The position numbers were made by a program, and so were the translations under genes. Source: Verrucomicrobiia bacterium (GTDB lineage: Bacteria > Verrucomicrobiota > Verrucomicrobiia > Limisphaerales > UBA11358). Taken from it: a stretch of DNA of 5,965 bases. Shown in pieces: positions 1-5,965 of the stretch. A model generated the notes under the pieces. It was not told where the DNA came from, did not search any database, and saw only the letters and a program-made list of their open reading frames with translations. The stretch covers positions 1-5,965 of the forward strand of contig JASHVW010000404.1 of NCBI GenBank assembly GCA_030044395.1. Reading direction: 5' to 3'. Position 1 is the stretch's first letter; each line of letters begins with the position of its first letter.

Positions 1-161
1 TGCGTCTCCAACCAGTAACCGTTCCCGCTTTGCAATTGGAACAACGTCCAGCCATGCAGACGCGGAATCCATTCCCCGCCCGGCGGCAGGGTAACGGCCT
101 TGAGCGTCAAGTGAGGCTCGAAGAAATGCGCCGACTTGTCTTTAGATTCAATTGTCTTCAC
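1..161 (-). CDS. N-terminal fragment of a probable AraC-type regulator
   Basis: This is the 5' end of a minus-strand gene that leaves the window at position 1. Read from a GTG at 161-159 it gives about 53 codons without a stop. The peptide begins MKTIESKDKSAHFF and continues with LTLKAVTLPPGGEW and then GWTLFQLQSGNGYWLE. The alternation of hydrophobic residues with PPGG, GW and GNGYW turns looks like the start of a cupin-like beta-barrel sensor domain. I recall similar text at the N terminus of verrucomicrobial AraC-type regulators, but the DNA-binding half is outside the window, so the family call is tentative. Start choice: GGAG lies only 2 nt before the GTG. A TTG at 191-189 in the same frame would add 10 residues but has no Shine-Dalgarno sequence. 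The frame stays open further upstream, but that part does not read like protein. The gene is divergent from the transporter gene and could regulate it. It might instead encode a cupin enzyme or another sensor protein. Confidence 0.5.
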   Translation of the reverse strand, partial: MKTIESKDKSAHFFEPHLTLKAVTLPPGGEWIPRLHGWTLFQLQSGNGYWLET

Positions 162-194
162 CGCTCCAGCGTAAATACCCGTATTCGACAAATG

Positions 195-208
195 CCACTT
201 TAAAGTGG
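195..208. promoter_or_regulatory. 14-bp perfect palindrome upstream of the divergent gene
   Basis: CCACTTT is followed directly by AAAGTGG, a perfect dyad with no spacer. It lies about 33 nt upstream of the preferred start of the minus-strand gene and only 3 nt upstream of its alternative TTG start. A symmetrical site here would suit a dimeric regulator, possibly autoregulation by the divergent gene product. No matching second site was found in the window. It could also be a chance palindrome around TTTAAA. Confidence 0.3.
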
Positions 209-594
209 TGCAAAACCTTAGCGCGCATGTGTTACGAACCGATGACGATTTTGAAAAAGAATGGAAACTGTTTAAAAGAGTCTTTGCCTTAAAATTTCGG
301 CGCGGACCAAACCAGGCGTGCGGTCGTCGTTGCCACACCTCTATTCAAAATTTTCCAATGTTGGCGGCGAAAAAGACACTTGAGGCGTTGGCGATGGTTG
401 GAACGCGCGTTTCAGCCGCCTCCTGGCCTTCATCCGGTTCTTTGTTTCCGTATTGTCACAATTCCGACTGCAATCCGTAATATAATTTGCTCAACTTTGT
501 TGCACGTGGATTTTCAAATATGTTTCCCGTCAACAAGTTTGGCTGGGCGGGTTTGACTTTGCACCGGTCGAATCGTTGTGACGGCTGCCCTGCG

Positions 595-634
595 GACAAT
601 GAATTGTCAGGAGAACAGCTTGTGACGATATGCT
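595..634 (+). promoter_or_regulatory. Candidate promoter with overlapping dyad, upstream of tpsB
   Basis: TTGTCA at 604-609 matches the sigma-70 -35 consensus at 5 of 6 positions. TATGCT at 629-634 matches the -10 consensus at 4 of 6, with a spacer of 19 nt, which is longer than ideal. The -35 box overlaps the right arm of a 6-bp inverted repeat, GACAAT and ATTGTC separated by GA (595-608). A repressor or activator bound there would touch the -35 region. Transcription would begin about 130 nt before the tpsB start. The match is weak, and other phyla may use different promoter rules. Confidence 0.22.
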
Positions 635-752
635 ATTGCCAGAAATACCCAGATTCATCATGCTCGGCTCCGCCCCCGCTCCCAATTCCGGGCGGCAGGA
701 ATCTGTGCCCCCGCCGGATTCTCGCCGCATTTTTTGCGCAAGCAACCTGATC

Positions 753-769
753 AGGCGGAATAACCGGAG
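753..769 (+). promoter_or_regulatory. Ribosome binding region that bears on the tpsB start
   Basis: An in-frame TAA at 761-763 limits the start of tpsB to TTG 770, GTG 785, ATG 788 or later. AGGCGGAA at 753-760 is a fair Shine-Dalgarno match 9 nt before TTG 770. The better core GGAG at 766-769 touches TTG 770 and is 18 nt from ATG 788, so it suits neither start well. TTG 770 has the better-placed site, while ATG 788 is the better codon. Both starts leave the signal peptide intact, so the mature protein is unaffected. Confidence 0.35.
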
Positions 770-3286
770 TTGGTTCCAAACCACGTGATGATTTTCCCCA
801 AGCCAGGCCCGCCGCCGTCGCGAATTTCGTTCCGGTCAAATTATACTCGCCGGCCTGCGGCGTTTTTTCTGTTGGGATCCTGTTGCTGGTTGATCGCCGT
901 TTTCCAGGTTCCAGCCCAGCCCATTGCCGGCGGGGGAGCTGAAAGCGCTTCCGGAGATCAGGAACCTCATTTCACTGTCGAAACTTATGACGTCGAAGGC
1001 GGCCCAAAAATCTCAATGGATGTCGTCTTTCCGATCCTCTCCAAATACACCGGCACGAATGTCAGTTTGATTGACATCGTCAAAGCCGCCGCTGCCCTTC
1101 AATCCGAGTACGGAAAGGAAGGCTACCCAACCCCGAGCGTGGCCATCGCCAGGGAACAAATCACCAACAGCGTCGTCACCATGCATGTTTTCCAGGCGGC
1201 CCTGCCCCAAATCGTCGTTTCCGGCGTGCGCTTTTCCAGCCCCACGAACAATGCCGAGCTCCCTTCCTGGTCGCCGCCGATTGAAACCATTCCTCAGCCG
1301 GCTCCCGAAGTGGCCGCCACGAACGCCCCTCCGCCGGCCAACTATGTTCCCCAACCCGCCACGCCCGAACAATTGACCATTGCGCGCCAGCGCCTCTTTC
1401 AGGAAATGGCGCGTTTGGAAGCGGAGGAAAAAGACCATCGCATCCACGTGGCCACTACTAACGCCGGACCGAGGTTCGAAGTGGAGCATTACGTGGTTTC
1501 TGGCAATTCCGTCCTCACGCCGCAGATCGTCGGCGCCGCAATTACCAACATAGACGGCGCGTTCGGCACAAACGTCAGTTTTGCCGGAGTTCAAGCGGTG
1601 GTGGAGCAACTTCAAAACGCCTACCACGACCGCGGTTATGCCACCGTAGTCGTGACGGTGCCCCAGCAGAAACTCACTAATGCGACCGTTCAAATCCAGG
1701 TCTTGGAAGGGCGCCTTGTGGCAATCAATGTCACCGGCAACCACTATTTCAGTTCCAACAATGTCATGCGCGCGTTGCCCAGTTTGCATACCAATATCGT
1801 CATCAACGCGCCCGTCCTCGTCGCCGAATTGAACCGCGCCAACGCCAACCAGGACCGCCAAGTCACCCCGGTGATCGGCCCCGGCCCAGAGCCCGGTACC
1901 AGCGAGCTGACCCTCAACGTCAAGGACCGCCTGCCCCTTCATGCCAAGGTGGACCTGGACAATCAAAGCTCGCCCGGCACGCCGGACCTGCGTCTGAATG
2001 CCTCGGCCGTCTATAACAATCTCTGGCAATTGGAACAGTCGGTTGGCTTTCAATACGGCTTCTCGCCCGAGGAATACAAGCCAGTCGGCGATTGGAATCT
2101 TTACGATGAACCGGACGTCGCGTTTATCAGCGGATTCTACCGCATGCCGTTGGGCAGTCCGGAATCGTTGGAGGAACGAATGACGACCAATCCCGGCAGC
2201 TTCGGTTACAATGAAGCCACCCGAAAGTTCAATCTCCCCCCCACCGGCGGCCAGCCGGATTTTACCATCTTTGCCAGCCGCTCAACCATTGATACGGGAA
2301 CAGCGGACACCTTCAACCAAAGCATCACCTCGCCAGGCGCGAACCCATCTATCGGCCAGGAAAATGTCGAACATTCCCCGACGATTGATGACGACGTCGC
2401 CGGGCGCCTGGATTATCCATTGGCAAGCGGCGGCAACCTGCAATCGTCATTCTCCGGCGGCCTTGATTTCAAGATTTTTCAACTGACGAATTACAAGACC
2501 AACATCTTTACCATTACCCAGACAAATTATAACGGCAGCATCCCGGTTCTTCCGCCGGTCACCAGCGAGGTCCCTTCCATCGTGCCCACCACCCTGAATT
2601 ATGTCGAATACTTGCCGTTGTCGCTCCACTACAATGGCACGTGGCATGACGCGTTTGGAGTGTCCACCTTCGGGTTGGGTGTTGACGCCAACCTCTGGTT
2701 TAATAGTCTTTATTCCACGACTTCGTATAATAGCAATGGCGTTGCCAGCACCAGTGCATTATTTCGCGGCGACGCAGCCTTAACCAATATCACCGCTTCC
2801 TCCCGCTCCTCGGGGCATTGGGTCCTCGTTGACCCAAGCTTCTCCCGCACCATTATGATCTACGACTGGACCACGTTGATTCGGGCGGACGGCCAATGGG
2901 CCAGCGAGCCGCTCATCAGCCCCGAACAATTCGGCGCCGGCGGCGTCAACAGCGTTCGCGGCTATCACGAAGGCGAGGTTTTCGGAGATGACGGCTGGCA
3001 CCTTTCGCTGGAGGAACAGACGCCGATCCACACCGTGGGAATGCTTTACGGCAACACGCCGCTGACGCTCCGCGGTTCGATCTATATGGATTACGCCAAC
3101 GTCTATTTGATTGATCCGCAGGGACGGCCTTTCGACCAGCCGCTCTGGGGCACGGGTATTGGGTTCACCGCCGCCGCCGGCTCGCACTGGCAGGCGGAGT
3201 TCCTATTCTCCTTCCCGCTCATCAGCACCCCGTACACTCCCGCGCGTCAGCCGCTCGCCAATTTCGCGCTGACCGCACAGTTTTAA
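770..3286 (+). CDS. Two-partner secretion outer-membrane transporter (TpsB, FhaC/ShlB/HecB family)
   Basis: This protein is an Omp85-superfamily pore that exports the neighbouring TpsA protein across the outer membrane. The 838 residues begin with a signal peptide: an RR-containing n-region, a hydrophobic core at about 32-46, and likely cleavage near VPA-QP at about 50. A POTRA-like domain follows at about 68-152, then a Pro/Ala-rich linker and a charged helix (198-223). A canonical POTRA_2-type domain lies at 236-323 (YHDRGY, then VEGRL-like LEGRL), and a second POTRA at about 324-390 ends in PGTSELTLNV. The barrel starts around KVDLDNQ at 393-399. Its hallmark block is at 709-732: QWASEPL, EQF, GAGG and then SVRGY, with VRGY at 729-732, followed by GDDGW. 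The last residue is Phe, as expected for a BAM-recognised beta-signal. FhaC is about 584 residues, so this protein is much longer, through the extra N-terminal domain and long loops between about 430 and 620. The start may be TTG 770 or ATG 788. The gene lies 237 nt upstream of tpsA on the same strand. No terminator is evident after the stop. Confidence 0.93.
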   Translation: MVPNHVMIFPKPGPPPSRISFRSNYTRRPAAFFLLGSCCWLIAVFQVPAQPIAGGGAESASGDQEPHFTVETYDVEGGPKISMDVVFPILSKYTGTNVSLIDIVKAAAALQSEYGKEGYPTPSVAIAREQITNSVVTMHVFQAALPQIVVSGVRFSSPTNNAELPSWSPPIETIPQPAPEVAATNAPPPANYVPQPATPEQLTIARQRLFQEMARLEAEEKDHRIHVATTNAGPRFEVEHYVVSGNSVLTPQIVGAAITNIDGAFGTNVSFAGVQAVVEQLQNAYHDRGYATVVVTVPQQKLTNATVQIQVLEGRLVAINVTGNHYFSSNNVMRALPSLHTNIVINAPVLVAELNRANANQDRQVTPVIGPGPEPGTSELTLNVKDRLPLHAKVDLDNQSSPGTPDLRLNASAVYNNLWQLEQSVGFQYGFSPEEYKPVGDWNLYDEPDVAFISGFYRMPLGSPESLEERMTTNPGSFGYNEATRKFNLPPTGGQPDFTIFASRSTIDTGTADTFNQSITSPGANPSIGQENVEHSPTIDDDVAGRLDYPLASGGNLQSSFSGGLDFKIFQLTNYKTNIFTITQTNYNGSIPVLPPVTSEVPSIVPTTLNYVEYLPLSLHYNGTWHDAFGVSTFGLGVDANLWFNSLYSTTSYNSNGVASTSALFRGDAALTNITASSRSSGHWVLVDPSFSRTIMIYDWTTLIRADGQWASEPLISPEQFGAGGVNSVRGYHEGEVFGDDGWHLSLEEQTPIHTVGMLYGNTPLTLRGSIYMDYANVYLIDPQGRPFDQPLWGTGIGFTAAAGSHWQAEFLFSFPLISTPYTPARQPLANFALTAQF

Positions 3287-3384
3287 TTTAACCTAATTGT
3301 CACCTGAAAAAGCGATCGCGAAAAGATTCCGTATGATATGCTCAGGCTGTGAAAAGGCGTATCCACGCTTCGTTCTTAAAATGG

Positions 3385-3506
3385 TAGGGACATCGCGCTA
3401 CGATGTCCCCGCCCGCAAAGCGGGCGGAACGAAGGACGCAAACCGCACGCATACGCCCCACGTTGCGCCGCCGGACGCGACGGGGACGGCGAGTGCGCCG
3501 TTCCTA
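3385..3506. repeat. Near-symmetrical 122-bp palindromic element (REPIN/BIME- or MITE-like)
   Basis: The left end starts TAGGGAC and the right end finishes GTTCCTA. The outer 26 bases (3385-3410) match the reverse complement of the outer 25 bases on the right (3482-3506) at 19 aligned positions. Each end is itself a hairpin. On the left, GGGACATCG pairs with CGATGTCCC (3387-3409, loop CGCTA). On the right, GGGACGGCG pairs with CGCCGTTCC with one G-T pair (3483-3504, loop AGTG). Inside these lie a left hairpin CCGCCCGC/GCGGGCGG (3409-3427, loop AAA) and a weaker right counterpart CGCCGC/GCGACG (3466-3482). The symmetry centre is near 3446. GTAG at 3384-3387 recalls the tetranucleotide that precedes many REP sequences. 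It may be a REP doublet mobilised by a RAYT transposase, or a MITE with a TA target duplication. No longer target duplication was found. The copy number in the genome cannot be seen here. Confidence 0.6.
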
Positions 3507-3523
3507 GCAGGAACAGTGCGAAG
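3500..3523 (+). promoter_or_regulatory. tpsA ribosome binding site inside a small hairpin
   Basis: AGGA at 3509-3512 is the only fair Shine-Dalgarno match before ATG 3524, at a spacing of 11 nt. It sits in the right arm of a perfect 6-bp hairpin, GTTCCT and AGGAAC around the loop AGC (3500-3514). The left arm shares bases 3500-3504 with the larger hairpin at 3483-3504, so the two cannot form together. When the larger one forms, the ribosome site is free; when the small one forms, it is covered. The geometry is visible in the sequence, while the regulatory role is inference. Confidence 0.4.
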
Positions 3524-5965
3524 ATGCGCCGCTCTGAAAAAATGATTCGTAATTTAGAGCATTTTTTTCGCAGAACACCATGGGCAATCGGATTGTTGGT
3601 GTTGTTCATGAGCTTTCACGCCTTGGCCAACCCGACCGGAGGCACAGTGACGCAGGGCACTGCGTCCATCAGTTCTTCCGGGACGCAACTGAACATCAAC
3701 CAAAGCTCTGCCACGGCTCTAATTAATTGGGCGACTTTCGATATCAACGCGGGCGAAACTGTGAACTTTAACCAACCGTCATCCACGTCGGTGACTTGGA
3801 ACCAAATCAGCGAATCCGTGGCTTCGACGATTGATGGAAATATCAATGCCCCAGGCTATGTCGTGCTGCAAAATCCCAACGGCTTTTACATTGGCGGCCA
3901 GGCCGTCATCAATGTTCACGGCCTCCTGATGACCACCGCTGCCACGCCTTCCATGAACCTCTCCGACGGCGGCCCATGGAGCTTTGACGCCCCTCCGCCT
4001 GCGGCCAAAATCGAAAACTACGGCCAAATCAACATCACCGGGGGCGGCACCGCTTACCTGATCGCCAGCGACATCATCAATGGCGGCACGATTAACGCTC
4101 CCAACGGCCAGATCGGCCTCTACGACGGCGAAACCGTCCTGGTCTCGATGTCTCCCAATGGCGAGGGCCTCAGTGCCGAGGTCACACTGCCGCAAGGCTC
4201 CGTGGACAACGAAGGCAATTTGACCGCCGAAGGCGGCAGTGTGGTGGCCCAGGCCCAATTCGTGAACCAGAACGGCGTCATCCAGGCCAACACCGCCCAA
4301 AACGTCAATGGCACCATTGAATTGCTTGGCAACAGCGTGACGTTGGCCGCCAACTCGGCCATTTCCGCCACGGGCGATCCGACTGCGACAACAACATCAA
4401 GCCCTGGCGGATTTGTTGTCGTGAACGCGGGCAGCTCCTACTCCGATGCTCCCGGCTCCACAATTTCCGTGGCAGGTACCGCCGGAGGACAGGGCGGCGT
4501 TGTTGAATTTTTTGACCCCCAGGCAGGCACCACTCCGATCCAGACTGCAATTTCCGGCGCATTTGAATCCTTGGTCAATCCTTATGATATGACGTTGTCT
4601 GACAACGCCACCGGTACGTCATCCGATACTGAAGGCAACCTCGATGTGAATTTCAACGTGAATGACCTCGCCCCTTATTCACAAATTGATTTGCAGTCAC
4701 TCGATGATATTAATCTGAGCACTACCTGGTACTTGAACAATTCGATCGCGCCGGCTGAGTTGAGTCTCACCGCCGGCAACGACATCACCATACTTTCTGG
4801 CAACCAGGTCCAAAACGGGATCGTGGCGGGAGATAACTGGGCGGTGAACCTGACGGCCGGAACGGGATTCGTTCCGACGACCGCCCAGCCCACCCCCGCT
4901 TCGGGCAACGACGGCATTTATTTGGAAGGCAATTCCTCCTATCTTCAAGACTGTGGCATCATCCAGAGTCAAAACGGAGACATCAACCTGTGGGCTGCTA
5001 ATGAAGTCCAGGTCGGCTGGTCGGGGAGTTCAGCCGGAGCAGGTGTGGTGAACTCCGGCTTAAGCAGTATCACAACTGCGGACGGCGGCAACATCAATGT
5101 GACGACGCTCTATGGTGACGTGAACACGGGCTCGGACCCAGGCGGCTATGTGTATTCCGCCGTCAAGTCTGCCGCCACAGGCTCCTATGACAGTGTTAGC
5201 ACCAGTTTGGGCGGCATCAGCACGGCGGACGGCGGCAATGTTGCCATTGCCGCCGGCGGCAACGTCATTAGTTATCAGCCCTCAGGCAGCACGGTTACGG
5301 CGGCGGAAGATGGCGGGACCGGGGCATTTGGCTCCGAACCGGGCAACGTCACGATAACCGCCGGTGGCAGCGTCTATGGGAACTACATCGTCACCGACGG
5401 CACCGGTACGATTGCCGCCGGCGGGAACGTCGGCACCGTTGTCGGCAATTCCTTTGCCCTCAGCCTGACGAGCGGCGGCTGGAGTGTGAACGCCCCCAAT
5501 GGGAGTATCTATTTGCAGGAAGTGCGGAATCCGAACGGAGATTTTAACAACAAAACGGGTTTGAAAGGGGCTGCCCCAGGTAAATTTTTGTTCACCTATG
5601 CCCCGCAAGACTATGTTGATCTGTCAGCCAACGCCGTGTATTTGACGAGCGCAAATGTTCCCCGATTGGCGAATGAAAATGTGCCTGTTCTTTATCCTTC
5701 GATCCTTGACATTACGGCAGGTTCGGGCGGCGTGACGCTGGAAGGGAACGTCACTTTGTTTCCTTCCGTGGACCAAAACCTGGATATTACCACCACAGAC
5801 GGCGGTGATTTTTCCGCTGTGCAAAACAGTTCTGGAACTCCTTATTATTTATTAATGTCAGACAGCGCAAGCTCACAGTGGTCCAGCCCGTCCTCTTTCG
5901 GGCCCCTTGACAATGGCACTCTTGCGAATGAGCCGGACGAATCCAGCCCCGTGGACATTGACATT
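3524..5965 (+). CDS. Two-partner secretion exoprotein (TpsA, filamentous haemagglutinin-type), 3' end outside the window
   Basis: This is a large secreted adhesin-like protein, exported by Sec and then through the TpsB pore to the cell surface. The frame runs 814 codons from ATG 3524 to the last base with no stop, so the gene is cut by the window. The signal peptide is residues 1-35: RR, hydrophobic core AIGLLVLF, and cleavage at ALA-NP. The TPS secretion domain (haemagglutination activity domain type) starts at 36 with NPTGGTVTQGTASIS. It continues with LINWATFDINAGETVNF, WNQI where many members have LNRV, and the hallmark NPNG at 117-120. From about 230 on the chain is rich in Gly, Asn, Thr, Ala and Val, with short beta-strand repeats such as ITTADGGN (516-523), ISTADGGN (565-572), AAGGNV and TAGGSV, as in a right-handed beta-helix. 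A second ATG at 3542 would shorten the signal peptide by six residues but lacks a ribosome site. What TpsA binds, and whether it carries a toxin or catalytic C terminus, cannot be judged here. Confidence 0.9.
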   Translation, partial: MRRSEKMIRNLEHFFRRTPWAIGLLVLFMSFHALANPTGGTVTQGTASISSSGTQLNINQSSATALINWATFDINAGETVNFNQPSSTSVTWNQISESVASTIDGNINAPGYVVLQNPNGFYIGGQAVINVHGLLMTTAATPSMNLSDGGPWSFDAPPPAAKIENYGQINITGGGTAYLIASDIINGGTINAPNGQIGLYDGETVLVSMSPNGEGLSAEVTLPQGSVDNEGNLTAEGGSVVAQAQFVNQNGVIQANTAQNVNGTIELLGNSVTLAANSAISATGDPTATTTSSPGGFVVVNAGSSYSDAPGSTISVAGTAGGQGGVVEFFDPQAGTTPIQTAISGAFESLVNPYDMTLSDNATGTSSDTEGNLDVNFNVNDLAPYSQIDLQSLDDINLSTTWYLNNSIAPAELSLTAGNDITILSGNQVQNGIVAGDNWAVNLTAGTGFVPTTAQPTPASGNDGIYLEGNSSYLQDCGIIQSQNGDINLWAANEVQVGWSGSSAGAGVVNSGLSSITTADGGNINVTTLYGDVNTGSDPGGYVYSAVKSAATGSYDSVSTSLGGISTADGGNVAIAAGGNVISYQPSGSTVTAAEDGGTGAFGSEPGNVTITAGGSVYGNYIVTDGTGTIAAGGNVGTVVGNSFALSLTSGGWSVNAPNGSIYLQEVRNPNGDFNNKTGLKGAAPGKFLFTYAPQDYVDLSANAVYLTSANVPRLANENVPVLYPSILDITAGSGGVTLEGNVTLFPSVDQNLDITTTDGGDFSAVQNSSGTPYYLLMSDSASSQWSSPSSFGPLDNGTLANEPDESSPVDIDI

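Larger units (their letters stand above)
209..769. other. Divergent intergenic region, no convincing gene
   Basis: These roughly 560 bases separate the two divergent genes. Short open frames exist on both strands, but their translations lack signal peptides, membrane segments, recognisable motifs or a good ribosome binding site, so I treat the stretch as non-coding. It is relatively AT-rich in its left half (about 220-490). Items seen: a perfect TATAAT hexamer at 481-486, with the nearest TTGTCA at 453-458, which is 22 nt away and too far for a normal sigma-70 promoter; a small dyad ATTG-TCA-CAAT at 452-462; and a dyad GACAAT-GA-ATTGTC at 595-608 next to promoter-like boxes. No tRNA, rRNA or clear terminator was recognised. 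Confidence 0.55.

Noticed and set aside
205..750. Two plus-strand open frames (91 and 87 codons) upstream of tpsB
   Set aside because: No ribosome binding site, low-quality translation with scattered Cys and Trp, and no domain. The region looks like ordinary intergenic sequence.
860..884. Lipobox-like LGSC in the tpsB signal region
   Set aside because: The Cys lies in the middle of the hydrophobic core, which continues CWLIAVF after it. Gly at -2 is also unusual, so an ordinary signal peptide with cleavage near VPA fits better.
1013..2053. Long open frame of 346 codons on the minus strand inside tpsB
   Set aside because: It lies wholly antisense to a clear TpsB coding region. Its translation (G/R/V/D-rich, no motif) is what a GC-rich third codon position produces on the opposite strand.
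627..3342. Octamer GATATGCT upstream of both tpsB (627-634 reading GATATGCT) and tpsA (3335-3342)
   Set aside because: One or two shared octamers between stretches of about 500 and 230 bases are expected by chance, and no matching -35 box is found for the second copy.
3387..3427. Intrinsic terminator between tpsB and tpsA
   Set aside because: The hairpins are strong and GC-rich, but no run of T follows either of them, so a simple intrinsic terminator is not supported on the plus strand.
3297..3545. Plus-strand open frame of 82 codons in the gap between the two genes
   Set aside because: It reads through the palindromic element and overlaps the tpsA start in another frame. It begins with a non-ATG codon and encodes nothing recognisable.
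3779..4300. Minus-strand open frame of 173 codons inside tpsA
   Set aside because: It is antisense to the well-supported TPS secretion domain, with no recognisable motif. It is explained by codon bias of the plus-strand gene.
5231..5254. Perfect 10-bp stem (GGCGGCAATG and CATTGCCGCC) inside tpsA
   Set aside because: It falls where Gly GGC codons are followed by Ala GCC codons in the text DGGNVAIAAGG. The repeated amino-acid pattern and codon bias explain the palindrome, and nothing nearby suggests a terminator or an internal start.

Overview
The window carries a two-partner secretion (type Vb, TPS) locus in the order transporter then exoprotein. It is flanked on the left by the truncated start of a divergently transcribed gene. 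The best guess for the source is a Gram-negative, double-membraned bacterium of the Verrucomicrobiota. This rests on the outer-membrane TpsB protein, on the Thr/Asn-rich and Pro-rich style of both proteins, and on the N-terminal protein fragment at the left edge, which resembles verrucomicrobial AraC-type regulators. The phylum call is inference from recalled family resemblance; no database search was possible.

Layout. Positions 1-161 (minus strand) encode the N-terminal end of a probable AraC-type transcriptional regulator that leaves the window. Positions 162-769 are a long intergenic region, relatively AT-rich in its left half. It has a perfect 14-bp palindrome just upstream of the regulator start and weak promoter-like and operator-like elements ahead of the transporter. 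Positions 770-3286 encode an 838-residue FhaC/ShlB/HecB-type TpsB transporter with a signal peptide, an apparent extra POTRA-like domain, two ordinary POTRA domains, and an enlarged 16-strand-type barrel with the SVRGY hallmark. Positions 3287-3523 separate the two genes. Most of this gap is a roughly 122-bp near-symmetrical palindromic element (3385-3506) made of inverted hairpins, like a REPIN/BIME or a MITE. Positions 3524-5965 hold an open reading frame of at least 814 codons with no stop. It encodes the TpsA exoprotein, with a signal peptide, a haemagglutinin-type TPS secretion domain with NPNG, and then Gly/Asn/Thr-rich beta-helix sequence running off the right edge.

How it works together: TpsA would be exported by Sec, recognised in the periplasm through its N-terminal TPS domain by the POTRA domains of TpsB, and threaded through the TpsB barrel to the cell surface. 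The divergent regulator may control the locus, but nothing in the sequence proves this. The most unusual points are the POTRA duplication with an interposed Pro-rich/helical linker in TpsB, and the palindromic element. The end of that element can form two mutually exclusive hairpins, one of which covers the presumed tpsA ribosome binding site.
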